Assembly: GCA_008729055.1 (NCBI GenBank)
Contig: SDUX01000008.1
Location: 2,170,001-2,234,000, forward strand
Direction of reading: 5' to 3'
DNA from: Pyropia haitanensis
Lineage: Eukaryota > Rhodophyta > Bangiophyceae > Bangiales > Bangiaceae
DNA length: 64,000 nucleotides
Shown here: piece after piece, positions 24,383 through 35,607 of the stretch
Position numbering within the stretch: the first letter of the stretch is position 1
How the letters are laid out: each line of letters starts with the position of its first letter
Translations under genes and position numbers: made by a program
The notes under the pieces: generated by a model
What the model was told of the DNA's origin: nothing
Seen by the model: the letters and a program-made list of their open reading frames with translations, nothing else
The model's database searches: none

Positions 24383-25003
24383 GGCGACGCGGCGGGGGTA
24401 GAGGGGGGGGGGGGGGGGGGATGCGGACGCGGCGGCGGCGGCGGCGGCCAAGGGGGGGCAGCGCCAGCGGCGGGCGGCCAGGAGGGGAGGGCCAGGGGCG
24501 GCCGGCCAGGAGGGGAGCGCCAGGGGCGGCCGGCCAGGAGGGGAGGGCCAGGGGCGGCCGGCCAGGAGGGGAGGGCCAGGGGCGGCCGGCCGCTGTCGCG
24601 CCGGCCGCGGCGCGCGGCGGCGGCGGCCGCGCCGCCGCGCCGTGCGGACCCCGCCGCGTGCAGACGATGCGGCGGGCGCGCCGCCGCCGGGAGCGCCAAT
24701 TCCATCACGGATCTGCTGTACTTTACGGATCACGGGCGGCAATCGCCCGCCGGCCGCCGCGTCGGCCGCGCGGCGCGGCCGCGGCCGCGGCGGCGGCCGC
24801 GCCGACGGCGCCGCCGCGCGCCGCGGCACGTCCCGTCGCGGCTGGTGACCTTGCCGCGGCGCCCCTCACCCCCCCCCCCCCCCGCCGTCGCCCACCCCTC
24901 TCCACCCCCCCCCCCCACCCCCCCCTCACACACTCCCCACCCCCCCCGCTCGCCTCTCCACTGGTACACCCCGGCGCTGCTCTACCCCCGCCTGCCGCCC
25001 GTC
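24383..25003. other. Intergenic, divergent MiaB-like and RNA-binding protein genes
   Basis: About 620 bases between two start codons that face apart. It holds the 28-bp tandem repeat listed separately, CGG-rich blocks, and a C-run stretch (24850-24950) just before the right-hand gene. A short less GC-rich patch near 24700-24735 could be part of a promoter; no motif is certain. Confidence 0.4.
24476..24593. repeat. 28-bp tandem repeat, about four copies
   Basis: Nearly identical units built from GGCCAGGAGGGGAG followed by a GGCCAGGGGCGG-type half, joined through GGCCGGCC palindromes. One unit has a G-to-C change. The block sits just upstream of the tRNA methylthiotransferase start, between two divergent genes. 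Confidence 0.85.
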
Positions 25004-25597
25004 ATGGGCCGGTCCACGATGCTGGCCGCCGCGCCCGCGGCGGCCGCCGCCGCCGTGCCTACCAAGGCAGCGCCGGCGACGGCTGCGGCGGCGGCGGCCA
25101 CCGCAGCGGCGGCCGCGCCCGCCGTGGCGGCCACCAAGCGTGCAAGTGCGGCCACCAAGCGTGCAAAGGCGGCGGCGGCCGCGGCGGCGGCCGCGGCTGG
25201 CGCGGCGGCCGCCGCCACCCCAGCGGCGGCGGCGGCGGCGGCGGCGGCGGGCGGCCGCCGCCCGGGCCGGTCCGTCCCGCTGCCCCCTGGCCAGCTGTCC
25301 CGGCCGGCCCGCCGGGCGGCGGCGCGTGCCGCGCTCGCCGCGGCCGGCGCGCCGGCGGTGGCCGCTGCCGCGGGCGGCGCGGCGGCCGCCGCCGCCGCCG
25401 CCACCGCCGTGCCCACCCCCGCTGCCGCTGCTGCTGCCGCTGCCGCTGCTGCTGCCGCTGCTGCTGCTGCCGCTGCTGCCGCTGCTGCCCCTGCCGCCGC
25501 GCCGCTGGCCGCCGCACCCGCCGCTGCCGCTGCCGCCGACGCCGGCCGCGCCGCAAAGGCGGGGCGGTCGCGGAAAAAGGCGGCCGCGGCGTCACCT

Positions 25598-25641
<44 letters not shown>

Positions 25642-25873
25642 TGGCCCCGCCGGGGTGCCGCGGAAAGCGGGTGCCGCGGCCACCGCTGCCGACGGGGTCG
25701 CGGCGGACGGCGCGGCGGGCCTGGCCGGCCCCGCTGTCGTGGCGGGGGCACGGAAAAAGAAGGCCGCGGCGCGGCGCGGCGGTGGTGCCGGTGCGGTCGC
25801 CGCTCCCGGTCCCACTCCTTCCACTGGTGCCTCTCCCGACGCCGCCAGTAGCAGCAGCAGCGGCAGCGGCAGC

Positions 25874-25907
<34 letters not shown>

Positions 25908-26227
25908 GCAGCGGCAGCAGCAGCAGCAGCAGCAGCAGCGGCAGCAGCAGCGGCAGCGGCAGCAGCAGCAGCAGCAGCGGCAGCAGCAGCAGCAGCGGCA
26001 GCAGCAGCAGCAGCGGCAGCGGCAGCGACGCAGAGAGTGAGGACAGCGACGCGGATGAGGATGGCACGCGGGCGGCGGCGCGGGAGCTCGGCCGGCTGCC
26101 CGCAGAGGTGATGGCAGGGGAGAGCGACTCGGACTCGGACGGCGGCGGCGGTGGGGGCGGCGATGCGGACGCGGCGCGCGTCCGCCCCGTTGGCGCGCCC
26201 CGCCCCGGCCGCGCCGCCACCGCGGCA

Positions 26228-26259
<32 letters not shown>

Positions 26260-26606
26260 CCATACCCGCGGCGGTACGGCGGCGGCGGCGGCCAATACCC
26301 GCGGCGGTACGGCGGCGGCCGGCAAGGCCGGGCGCCCCCCCACCAAACCCCCCCCCCCACCGCCGCGGACGTGGCCGAGCGCCTCGGCCGCACCCTCTAC
26401 GTTGGCAACGTCGCGGTCGACGCGCGGCGCAAGGACGTGGCGCGCCTCTTTGCGCCGCACGGCCCCGTCGAGTCGGTCCGCCTGCGGTCGTTTGCGGCTG
26501 CCGACGCGAAGCTGCCCAAGCGCGCGGCGATCGCGACGGGCGCCCTCCACGCGAGCCGCGACGCGCTCGCCGCGTACGTGGTGCTCGCGCGGGGGCCCGC
26601 CGACGG

Positions 26607-26646
<40 letters not shown>

Positions 26647-27600
26647 TCGGGCGGTGACGGCAACGGCGCTGACAAGGACAGCGACGGTGACGGCGACGGC
26701 GGTGGGGCGGCCGCCGCCGGCGGGGCAGCGGTAGCCGCCGACGGCGGTGCCGCCGCGCCCGTCGCGGAGCGGCTCGCCGCGGCGGTGGCGGCGCTCAACG
26801 GCACCGTCTGGCACGGCAAGCACCTGCGCGTCGACGCGGCGCGGCCGGCCGCCGCCGCCGCCGCCGCCGCCGAGTACGACTACAAGCGGTGCGTGTTTGT
26901 GGGGAACCTCCCCTTTGACGTCACCGACGAGGAGCTGTGGGCGGCGTTTGCGCCGCCGCCGCTGCCGCCGCCGCCGGCCGCCAACGGCGTCGGCGGCGGC
27001 GGCGGCGGCGGCGGGGGGGCGGGCCTCCTCGGTGAGGACGCGGCGCGGGCCGCGAAGCGCGCGCGGCGGGCGGCGAAAAAGGCCGGTGCCGCCGGTGCCG
27101 CCGGTGCCGCCGCCGCCGCGGGCGCCCCCGCCGCCGCCGCCGACGCCGCCGCCGACGGCGACGCGGCGGCGGTGGCCCCCCCGCCGCCGCCCGCGACGAC
27201 CGCGTGACGGCGGTGCGGGTGGTCCGCGACGGCGCGTCGGGGATGGGCAAGGGCTTTGGCTACGTCACCTTTGCGTCGGCGGCGGGCGTCCACCGGGCGC
27301 TGTCGGCGGTCGCCGCCGCCGCCGACGCGGCGGCCGCCGCGGCCGCCGCCGCCGCCGCCGCCGGCCGTGGCGGCACGGGCGGAAGCGCACGCAAGGGCCG
27401 CCCCGGCCGCGGCGCGCCGGCCGCCGCGGCCGCCGCTCCGCCGCCGCCGCCATCGGCCGGCGGCGGCGGCGGCGGGGGCGGCGGCGGCGGCGGCGACGGC
27501 GGCGACGCGGCCGCCGCGGCGGCGGCCCCGTTTGTCCTCCGCGGCCGCCCGCTGCGCGTCACCCGCGCGGTACGCGCGCTGGGCGCCAAGCGCGCGACCG

Positions 27601-27669
<69 letters not shown>

Positions 27670-28113
27670 TCGGCGGTGACCCCGCCGCGTCGTTGCTCGT
27701 GCGGGGCATCCCGCCCGGCACCCGCGGCGACGCGGTGGCGGCCGCGCTGGCCGCCGCGGGCATCCGCGCGACGGCCGTGGCGGTCGGCCAGTCGGGCACC
27801 ACGGCGGTGGTGGGCGTCGCGTCGCCCGCCGCCGCGCGCGCCGCGATGTGGGCGGCGGGGTCGGTGGGCGTTGGCGGCCGGCCGCTGCGGCTGTCACTGG
27901 TCGCGGGGGGGGGGAGGACGGCCGCCGCCGCCGCAAAGGGGGGGGGGGGGGCGGGGCGGAAGGCCGCGCGCCCGCGGCCGCCGCCGACGGCAGCGGCGGC
28001 GGCGGCGGCGGCGGCGGCGGCTGGGGGGGGGGGGGGGTGGGCGACGCGCCCCGCCCGAAAAAGCCGCGCTGGGTGCCCCGGACGGGCGCCGCCGCCGCCG
28101 CCGCGGCGACGGC

Positions 28114-28144
<31 letters not shown>

Positions 28145-28281
28145 GCGGCGCCCGCGGCTGGCGGCGGCGGCGGCTGGGGCCCGACGCGCCGCGGCGTGCC
28201 GCCCGCCGGCAGTGGCGCGTTTGCCGCCGCCGCCGCGCGACGGGTGGCGGCCAAGTCCCGCGGCGGTGCCGGCGGGCGGAC

Positions 28282-28319
<38 letters not shown>

Positions 28320-28453
28320 GGCGGGCCAAGCGGCCGGCGGGGGTGGCGGGCGGGCGGGTGTCCAAGGCGGAGCGCAAGGCGCGGGCGGCGCGCAAGGCGG
28401 TGGCGGCGCGGCGCAAGTATGGGAAGCAGGTGAAGAAGGTGGCCAAGAAGTAG
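25004..28453 (+). CDS. RBM34: Nucleolar RNA-binding protein, Nop12/RBM34-like, three RRM-type domains
   Basis: Likely ribosome-biogenesis factor that binds pre-rRNA in the nucleolus. The ATG at 25004 opens MGRSTMLAAAP. The N-terminal third is Ala/Lys-rich, then a Ser/Gly tract coded by AGC and GGC (25850-26030) leading into an acidic patch (DAESEDSDADEDG), typical of nucleolar proteins. RRM1 starts at RTLYVGNVAVDARRKDVARLF (near 26390) and ends with LNGTVWHGKHLRVD. RRM2 starts at CVFVGNLPFDVTDEELW (near 26890) and continues with KGFGYVTFASAAG (near 27250). A third RRM-like fold (SLLVRGIPPGTR ... GGRPLRLSLV) lies at 27690-27900. The C-terminus is basic (KRPAGVAGGRVSKAERKARAARK). The frame shifts at C runs near 26336-26356 and 27172-27183 and at G runs near 27905-27953, while the domain order stays intact. 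I therefore treat it as one gene with homopolymer errors. The Nop12/RBM34 call rests on the tandem RRM spacing. Confidence 0.82.
25850..26030 (+). repeat. AGC/GGC interspersed repeat coding poly-Ser/Gly
   Basis: About 60 codons of AGC broken by GGC, inside the RNA-binding protein gene. All Ser use the AGC codon, so the tract can grow by replication slippage. It ends in an acidic segment. Confidence 0.9.
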
Positions 28454-29002
28454 GGGGTGCCCGTCGGGGGGTTGCCCGCGGGGGGTGCGCGCCGGGTGGG
28501 TGCCGTGGGGGGGCGCGGTGGGGGAGAGGGGGGGGGGGGGGGTGGAGCTGGTGCGCGCGCCGACGGGGGGGGGAGCAGCACCACGGGTGCACAGAGGCGG
28601 CGGATGAGTGTGTCCTTGTCGTGCAGCTGGTATCCAGTGGCCCGCCCCCATCCCCCTCCCGCCCTCCACCCTCCGCCCCCCCCCCCCCGGCGCCCCACCG
28701 CCGCAGCGCACGCCCACCCACGCGGCGGCAGCGCCCCCCCTCCAAGTCCCGCGGGCGCACCCACCCGCGCGGCACGCCGTCGCCACCCCCCCCCCCCCAC
28801 CCCCCCCCCCCCCACCGCGGCGTCCACGCCCAGCCGCCACGCCGCGGCAACCACGCCCCGCCTCAGCCCCGCCCCGTCGGCCGCACCGCCGCCGCCGCCG
28901 CCGTCGGTCGTGACGGCCGCGGCGGCAAGGGCGGAGCCGCGAGCGAGCGGTCGCGCCGGCGTGGACGCGGCGCGGGCCGCGGCGCGGCCACGGCGGGCGG
29001 CG

Positions 29003-29040
<38 letters not shown>

Positions 29041-29999
29041 GCGGTGCCGCTGGTGCCGCAGGTGCCGCCGGTGCCGTTGGTGCCACCGCCGTCAACGCCG
29101 CCGCGGCGGCGGTGGAGGGGGGGGGAGGGGGGGGGGGGGTGGGGGGAAGGTGGTGCCCGTGCCCGCGCGACCGCCGCGACCGCCGGGCCGCCGCGATGGC
29201 CGCGGCGGGCGGGCGATGAGAGGGGCGGACGGGTGGCCACCGCCGCCGCCGCCGCCGCCGCGGCCGCCGCGGTCGCCGCGGCGGCCGCTGCGGCCGGCCG
29301 AGCCGCCACGGGTGGCGGGCGGACGGCGGGGCAGGGGGCGCCGCCGCGGACGGGGCGGCCGCCGGTGGGGGGGCGTGTGCCGCCGCGGCGGCGGCGGCGG
29401 GAGTGGGCGTAGCGGCGGGCGGTGGCGGGGGTAGCGAAGCGGGAGAGGGACGGATGGGGGTGGGGGGGGGGGGGGGGGGAGAGGCCCGGGGGGAGGCTGT
29501 AGAGGGACCCCGTGCTCGCGGTCGGGCGAGGACGACAAAGTTGGGGGGGGGGGGAGGGGGGAAGCGCTGGCAACGAGGAGGCGGTGCTCCCGCACCGCCC
29601 CCGCAACGGCAAGGCAGTGCCAGCAAACAGACGCGCTGCCGATCCGCGACGCTTCACCAAGACCAGAGTAGTCCACGCGGTCGTGTCGCCATTTCTTCCC
29701 CAAACGCGCGGCCCGGACGCGCGCGGCTCCCTCTGAGTTTTCACTGAGCGGCGCGATTCACGGTAAGTCATCCAACTTTCTCCGTCAGTCCGCGTCCAGT
29801 ACGGTACAGCGGCGGCCTTTGCAGTCCGGCTGCCACTCTGGCGGGTGGGGGGGGGGGGGGCGGGGGGCGGCGGGCGCACCGCCGCCAACACGCCCGCCGC
29901 GGCCGCGGCAAACGGCCGAGTCCCCTGCCGCGGCGCACCCCCCCCCCCCCCCCCCCCGCCCTCCCTCCCTCTCCTCCCCCCCCCTCCCCCTTCCAAACG
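28454..29999. other. Intergenic, G/C runs and a poly-A tract
   Basis: About 1.5 kb with alternating poly-G and poly-C runs, a 34-base A tract (listed separately), a GTGCCG-type short repeat at 29041-29090, and a less biased segment at 29590-29820 that is the likeliest promoter of the next gene. Open frames on both strands are Pro/Arg/Gly-rich and unsupported. Confidence 0.4.
29004..29037. repeat. 34-base poly-A tract
   Basis: An unbroken run of 34 A in a surrounding that is over 80% G+C, flanked by GGCGGCGAT on the left and GGGGCGGTG on the right. No target-site duplication or upstream gene copy is visible. Confidence 0.9.
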
Positions 30000-30275
30000 A
30001 TGGCCACCCACCTACGGTTGCAACCCGTAGGGTTGGTCGACGCCAACGCCGCCGAAGCCGCCCTCTCCCTTCCCCGCAGCCGCCCGCCGCCCGCCGCGGC
30101 CGACGCGGCCGCCGCCGCCGCCGCCGCGGCGGGCGGCGGCGGCGGCGGCGGCGGCGCGCCGCCGCCGCCGCCGCCCGCTCAGTGGGGGTGGGTGTGGCCG
30201 GCGGCGGCGGGCGGGCCGTCGCGTGCTAGCCCTGGTGCCGCGGCTGCGGCGCTCGCCGACGGCGACGCGGGCGGC

Positions 30276-30313
<38 letters not shown>

Positions 30314-30437
30314 TCGCGCCGCCGCGGCCGGCGGCGTGCCGCCGCGGCGGCCGCCCGACCGCCGTCGCCGACGGTGGTCACCCCCCCCCCCGGTCGCGGC
30401 ACGCACGCCACCTCGGATGCCGGCAGCAGCAGCGACG

Positions 30438-30468
<31 letters not shown>

Positions 30469-30851
30469 CGGTGGTGGTGGCAGCGCGGCCACCACCGATG
30501 ACGATGACGCCGCGGCGGCCGACGCGCGTGGCGCCCTCGGCGAGGGCCTCCTCACCGCCGCCCGCCGTGCGGCGGCGGCCGCCGCCGCCGTGCCCGGCCG
30601 CCCCCACCGCCGCCGCCGTCGCGGCGTGGCCGCCACGGCCGGTGGGGGGGGTGCTGCCGACGGTGGCGGCGGTGGTGGTGCCGCCGCCGTGCCGCCGCCG
30701 GTGCCGCCGCCGTCGGCGTGGGTGGCGGCGCTGCGGGATGTGGCGGTGCTCGCCGACGGGTCGGCGCTGGCGCTCGTCGCGCATACGGGCGCCGCGGCGC
30801 TGGTGATATTCGCGCCGCCGCCCGTGGGGGAGGGCGGCTGCTGGGCCGCGC

Positions 30852-30889
<38 letters not shown>

Positions 30890-31308
30890 TCAGCGGCGGC
30901 GGCGGCGGCGGCGCGGCGGCCGCAGCCGCCGCCACGCCCACAGACACCCGCCCGCCGCGGCCGTCGGTGGTTATCCCGCTGGTGGTGGCGGACCCCCCCC
31001 CCCCCCGCGTGGTGGCAGCGCCGGCACGGGCACCCCCCCCCCCTCTGGTGGCGCCCCCCACGCGACCGCCGTCACGTTTGCGGTGACCACCCGCGGCGTG
31101 GAGGTGGCGGCTGTCGGCTACGCGTGCGGCGGCGTGGCGCTCTTCCACGCCGCCACGGGGGTGCGGCTCGGGCCGGCCGTCCCGGCGGCTCGGCCGGGGG
31201 GTGGCGCGTCGGCCGTGGTCGCGGGCGTGTCGCCGACGGCGGCGGGGGGGGGGGTGGGGGGGGGGGGGGGGGGGTGCCGCCGGTGGGGGGGGCGGCGCTG
31301 GCGGTGGG

Positions 31309-31339
<31 letters not shown>

Positions 31340-31755
31340 GGGGACGGCTCGTACGGCGCCCGCGCGGTGCTGTCGCTGCGGAGTCTGCCGCCGGGTGGCC
31401 TTGGCGCCAGTGGGAGTGCGGTGAGCACTGGGGGAGGGGGGGTGGCGGTGGTGGTGGTGGTGGCGTTGGCACGGGCATCCTTGCCCTGTTTGCTGATGGT
31501 GTGGCGGGGCGCCTGTCGGCGGGCGCGCTGACCGCCCTCGCATCGGCGCCGGCGTCGTCGCCGGTGCCGGCGCCGGCCACGTCGGGCTGGTCCACCCGCC
31601 TGTCCGCGTCGTGGCGGTCGTCCGCGGCGGCGCTGCCGGGCACCCGCGGCGGTGGGGATGGCATCGTCGGCAGCGGCAGCGGCGGCAGCGGCGGCGGCGG
31701 TGGGGGTGGCGGTGGGGGTGGCGGCGGTGGCGGGAGTGGGGGCGTGGGTGGCGGC

Positions 31756-31803
<48 letters not shown>

Positions 31804-34800
31804 CCCCCCCACGTGGCCGCGTGGCGGCTGTGGCGGCTGGGCGGCCAGGCCGTCGCACTGGATGTGGTGCCGCTCGGCGCGGAGCCCGCGCCGCTGCTCG
31901 ACCTCGACGGCGACCTCAGCCGCTCGGCGCTGGCGGCGGACCTGGCGCCGCCGCCACGGCTGCGGCTGGTCACGGGCGGCGGCTCGCCGCCGCTCGCCGC
32001 CTTTTCGTGCGGCGAGGCCGCCCCGTTTTCCGCGCGCGCCGCCGCGGCCGCCGCCGCGGCGGCGGTCGTCGCCGCCGCCCGCGGGCTCTTTTCCTACGCC
32101 CGCAGCGGGCGGGTCGAGGCCGCGGGGGGGGGGGGCGCCGCCGCCGCCGCCGCCGCCGGCGACGTGGAGGAGGAGTACGTGGAGGGGGACGATGGGGACA
32201 GCGACGCGGGGGGGGGGGGGGGGGACGGCGCCGCCGCCGCCGCCGCCGCCGCCGGCTTTGCGTCGGCCCGTCTGGCGGCGGCGTGGGCCGACAGCCCGGC
32301 CGACGCGGCGGGCGGCGGCGCCACGCTGGGTGTGTTTACGGCGGGCGCGCGGCGGGGGGTGGAGAGCGTCCTCGGCGGCGCACGCAAGATGGGGGGGGGC
32401 GCCGGGGGGGGCGGCGCGCCGGGGGGGGGGGCCGGCGGCAGCACCTACCAGCAGCTCCTGGCGGGCCGCCTGGGCGGCGCGGCTGCCGGCGGCGGGGGTG
32501 TGCTGGGCGGTCTCCTCCTGGGCGGCGGCGGTGGCGGCGGCGGCGGCGGCGGCGGCGGTGGGCTGGGCGGCGGTGGGGGCGGCGGCGGCGGCGGGCGGGT
32601 GGTGCAGCGGCTGGCCGCCGCGCCCGGCGGGCGGTCCGCACTGATCGCGGCGGCGGACACGCTCGGGCGGGTGCTGGTCGTCGACGGCCGCGACATGGTC
32701 GCGGTGCGGCTGCTGAAGGGCTACCGCGACGCGCAGCTGGCGTGGGTGGCCGTCCCAGAGGGCGGGGGTGGGGCGGGGGGGGGGTCGCGCCGCCCGTTGG
32801 GGGGGGGGGCTCCCCAACCCGCACGCGCCCCCGCCGCCGCCGCCGTCGTCGCCGCCGTCACCGCGAGTGGTCGACGTGGGCGGCGGCGCAAGCGCCACCG
32901 CGCCGCCACAGGGTGGGCGCCCGGCCGTCAGCAGCAGCGCCGACGGTGGGGGCAGCCGCAGCCGCTACCGCGGTGGTGGCGTCGGCGGCGGTGGCGGCGG
33001 CGGCTTCTCGCGCAGCGCCGGGCAGCTCGGCCGCGGCGGCGGCCGCGACGCCGCCGCCGCCGCCGCCGCCGGCAGCCCGTGGACGGCTCCCCCCTTTCGC
33101 GACGCGGCCGCCGCGGCCGCGGCGGCTGCGGCGGATGCGGCCCCCCCCCCCCGCGGCGCCCTCCCCGCGCTGGCGGTGCTCGCCCCACGGCGGGGCCTCC
33201 TCGAGGTCCGCCGCGTCGACGGCCCCGCGCGGCTGGGCAGCGCGCGCGTCCCCGCGGCGAGCCGGCTGGTGCAGGCCGACGGCACCGCCGCGGCCGACCC
33301 GTGGTGCCTCGTGCCGCCGGGGGTGCTGTCGCGGGTGGCGCTGCTCGTCACGCCCACCGCCGACGGGCCGCCGGGGGCCGGCGCGGCCGCGGACGACGGC
33401 GCGGCTGCTGCCGCCGACGCCGACGCTGACGCTGTTGCTGCGCCGCTGGTCGGCGCTGCCGCGTCGGGGGGAGCTGCGGCCGAGGCGGGCGGCGGCGGAG
33501 GCGGCGCGGTAGCCCGCGACGGCGGCGCCGAGTCGGTCTCGGCGGACACCGACGGGGCTGTGGTGCCACCACCCCGGCGGGCGCCGCCGCGACCGCCACT
33601 CTCCCCGGCCGACCTGGCCGACTTTGCGGCGGTGGTGGGCGCCACCAGCGGCGGCGGCGGTGACGATGACACCGCCGCCGCGGCCGCCGCCGCCGCGTTT
33701 GTGGCGCCCCGCGCGGCGGCCGACGCGGCCGTCGCGTCGGCGCTGCTCGGCGCGCTCGTCGGCGGCGGCCTCGGCGCCGCCGACGGCGGCGTCGGGGACG
33801 GCCGCGGCGACGACGGCACCGACGCGGGCGCCGACGGCGACCGCGCCGAGGGCGCGTCGCGCGTGGCCGCCGCGTCGGCCGCCCTCTGGGCCGCCCCCGC
33901 CGCGGTGCACGTGGCGGTGGCGGAGGCGGTCGCCGCCGCGGCGGCCGCCGCCGTGCCGCCCACCGCCGCGGCCGCGGCGGTCGCCGAGCGTGCCCGCGCG
34001 CACGGGCGGCTGGCGCGCACGTACGGGCGGCTGGTGGCGGCGACGGGCTGGGCGCCCGTCGCCGGGGCCTCGCCGCCGCCGCGGCCGCCGCCGCCGCCGG
34101 GCGGCTGCCTCGCCGACGACCTGGACCTGGTGGCGGGGCTGGTTGCGGCGCCCCCAGCGCCGGTGGTAGCGGGGCCGCCCCCGCTGGGCGTCGCGGACTT
34201 TGTCACTGCTCACGCGCTGGAGTGGGCGCCGCCGCCGGCGGCGGTCGACGGTGGCGCCGCTACGGGCGACGGCGGCGACAGTGGCGGCGGCGGCGGTGAC
34301 GTCGGCGCGGCCGTCGGCCGCGCGCGCCTCCGCCTAGCCCGCCGGCTGCCTGCCGCCGACGTGGACCGCCTCGCGTGGGTGTACCTGTCCCCCCTGATCA
34401 TCGCGGCGCCCGCTCCCGCCCGCGCAGCCGCGTCGGCGGCCGCCGATGGCGGCGGCGACGGCGGCGGCGGCGGCGGCGGCGGCGATGCGGGTGGCGCCGG
34501 CAGCGGCGGCTGCGCCCCCCCTCCCCCGGCCGCCATCGTCGCGACCGTCCTCACCGCCACCCGCGCGCTGCGCGGCCGCGACGCGCGGCGGCTGCTCGCG
34601 CGGTTCCTCCTCTCGCCCCACCTGACGCCGCTGGGCGCCCTCCTCGCCACCCCGCGCTCCGCCGCGCTCAGCGCCCTCCAGCAGTACATTGGCGCGGCCG
34701 TCCTCGGGCACCCGCCGCCCCCCGGGGCACCCGCCGCGCTGCCGGCCGCGGCGGCGGCCGTCGCCACGCACCACCTGCTCGTCGCCGCCGACGGGTGCGG

Positions 34801-35607
34801 GGCGCTGGACCACGCGGCGCTCACCGCGCGGCTGGTCGGCGCCGCCGCCTGGGCCGCCGCCCCGCCCCGCCCACCCGCCGCGGCCTCTGCCGGCGGCCCG
34901 CCGGCGGCGCCGCCGCCGCTCGACGCGCGCACGCTGGCGGGGACGGCCGAGGCGCGCGCCGCGGCGGCGCTGCGGGTGCGGCGGCTGCTCGGCGCCTCGG
35001 CCGCGGGCGCGCGGTCGGCGGGCGCGCTGACGCCACGCGCCGTGTCGGCGGTGGCCGACCCAGACGCGGAGGCGGTGGCGTTGCTGGTGGCGGCGGGCGA
35101 CTACGCGGCCGCGTCGACGCTGCTGGGGGGGGGGGGGCGGGGCTGGGCACCGCGGACGGCGGGGTGGGGTTGGGCGGTGCCGCCGCCGCGGGCGCCGCTG
35201 ACGGCGCCGCTGCCGACGCGGCGGCCGCCGCCGCGCGGGCGCGCGCGGGCGTGGCCGCGACGGCTGCTGCGCGGTCGCGGCTGGCGGGGGAGCTCGCTGC
35301 GCGGCCGGCCGCGGCCGCCGGCGGGCGCGTCCGCGCTGACGTGCGCGACTGGGTCGCCGCGGGCTGGGCGGCGGGCGTCAGCGACACGGTCGGCCCGCCG
35401 CCGCGGCCGCCGGGGAGCCCTGGGGGTGAGGGTGGGGGGGAGGGGGACGACCCGCCGCCGCCGCGGGCGGCGCCCGTGGAGGAGGCGCTGCTGGACCTGG
35501 CGGGCGTCTGCCTCGCCGCACACGACGTCGTTGAGCCGGCGAGCGAGGAGGCGGTGCGGTGCTTGCAGATGGCCGAGGTCATTGGCGTGCTCGCGTCGGG
35601 GGGGTAG
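30000..35607 (+). CDS. RAB3GAP2: Rab3 GTPase-activating protein non-catalytic subunit (RAB3GAP2-like)
   Basis: Regulatory subunit of the Rab3GAP complex, which in other eukaryotes acts on Rab3 and is the exchange factor for Rab18 at the ER. The ATG at 30000 begins MATHLRLQPVGLVDANA. Diagnostic blocks of the N-terminal beta-propeller region are VAALRDVAVLADGSALALVAH (near 30725), VEVAAVGYACGGVALFHAATG (near 31100), and GRSALIAAADTLGRVLVVDGRDMVAVRLLKGYRDAQLAWV (near 32630-32750). The last block matches the hallmark LAA.TD..GRV.L.D...VR.WKGYRDAQ of this family. It is followed by LAVLAPRRGLLEVRRVDG (near 33175), also a family hallmark. The C-terminal half is helical and Ala-rich, ending AEVIGVLASGG. 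The reading frame changes at homopolymers near 30380, 30900-31080, 31240-31440, 32790-32820 and 35127-35140, so exact residues there are unsure. The catalytic partner is not in the window. Confidence 0.78.

Noticed and set aside
24476..24593. CRISPR-like array
   Set aside because: Units are directly adjacent without unique spacers, and the genome is eukaryotic.
22598..25000. Long plus-strand frame through the tRNA methylthiotransferase gene
   Set aside because: It is the antisense shadow of a clear radical-SAM protein; only the part from 25004 belongs to a real gene.
26336..27953. Reading the RNA-binding protein gene as a pseudogene
   Set aside because: All shifts fall in G/C runs, no stop or missense damage is seen inside the RRMs, and the C-terminal basic tail is intact.
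29004..29037. Poly-A tail of a retroposed gene
   Set aside because: No target-site duplication flanks it and no upstream coding or SINE-like sequence was recognised.
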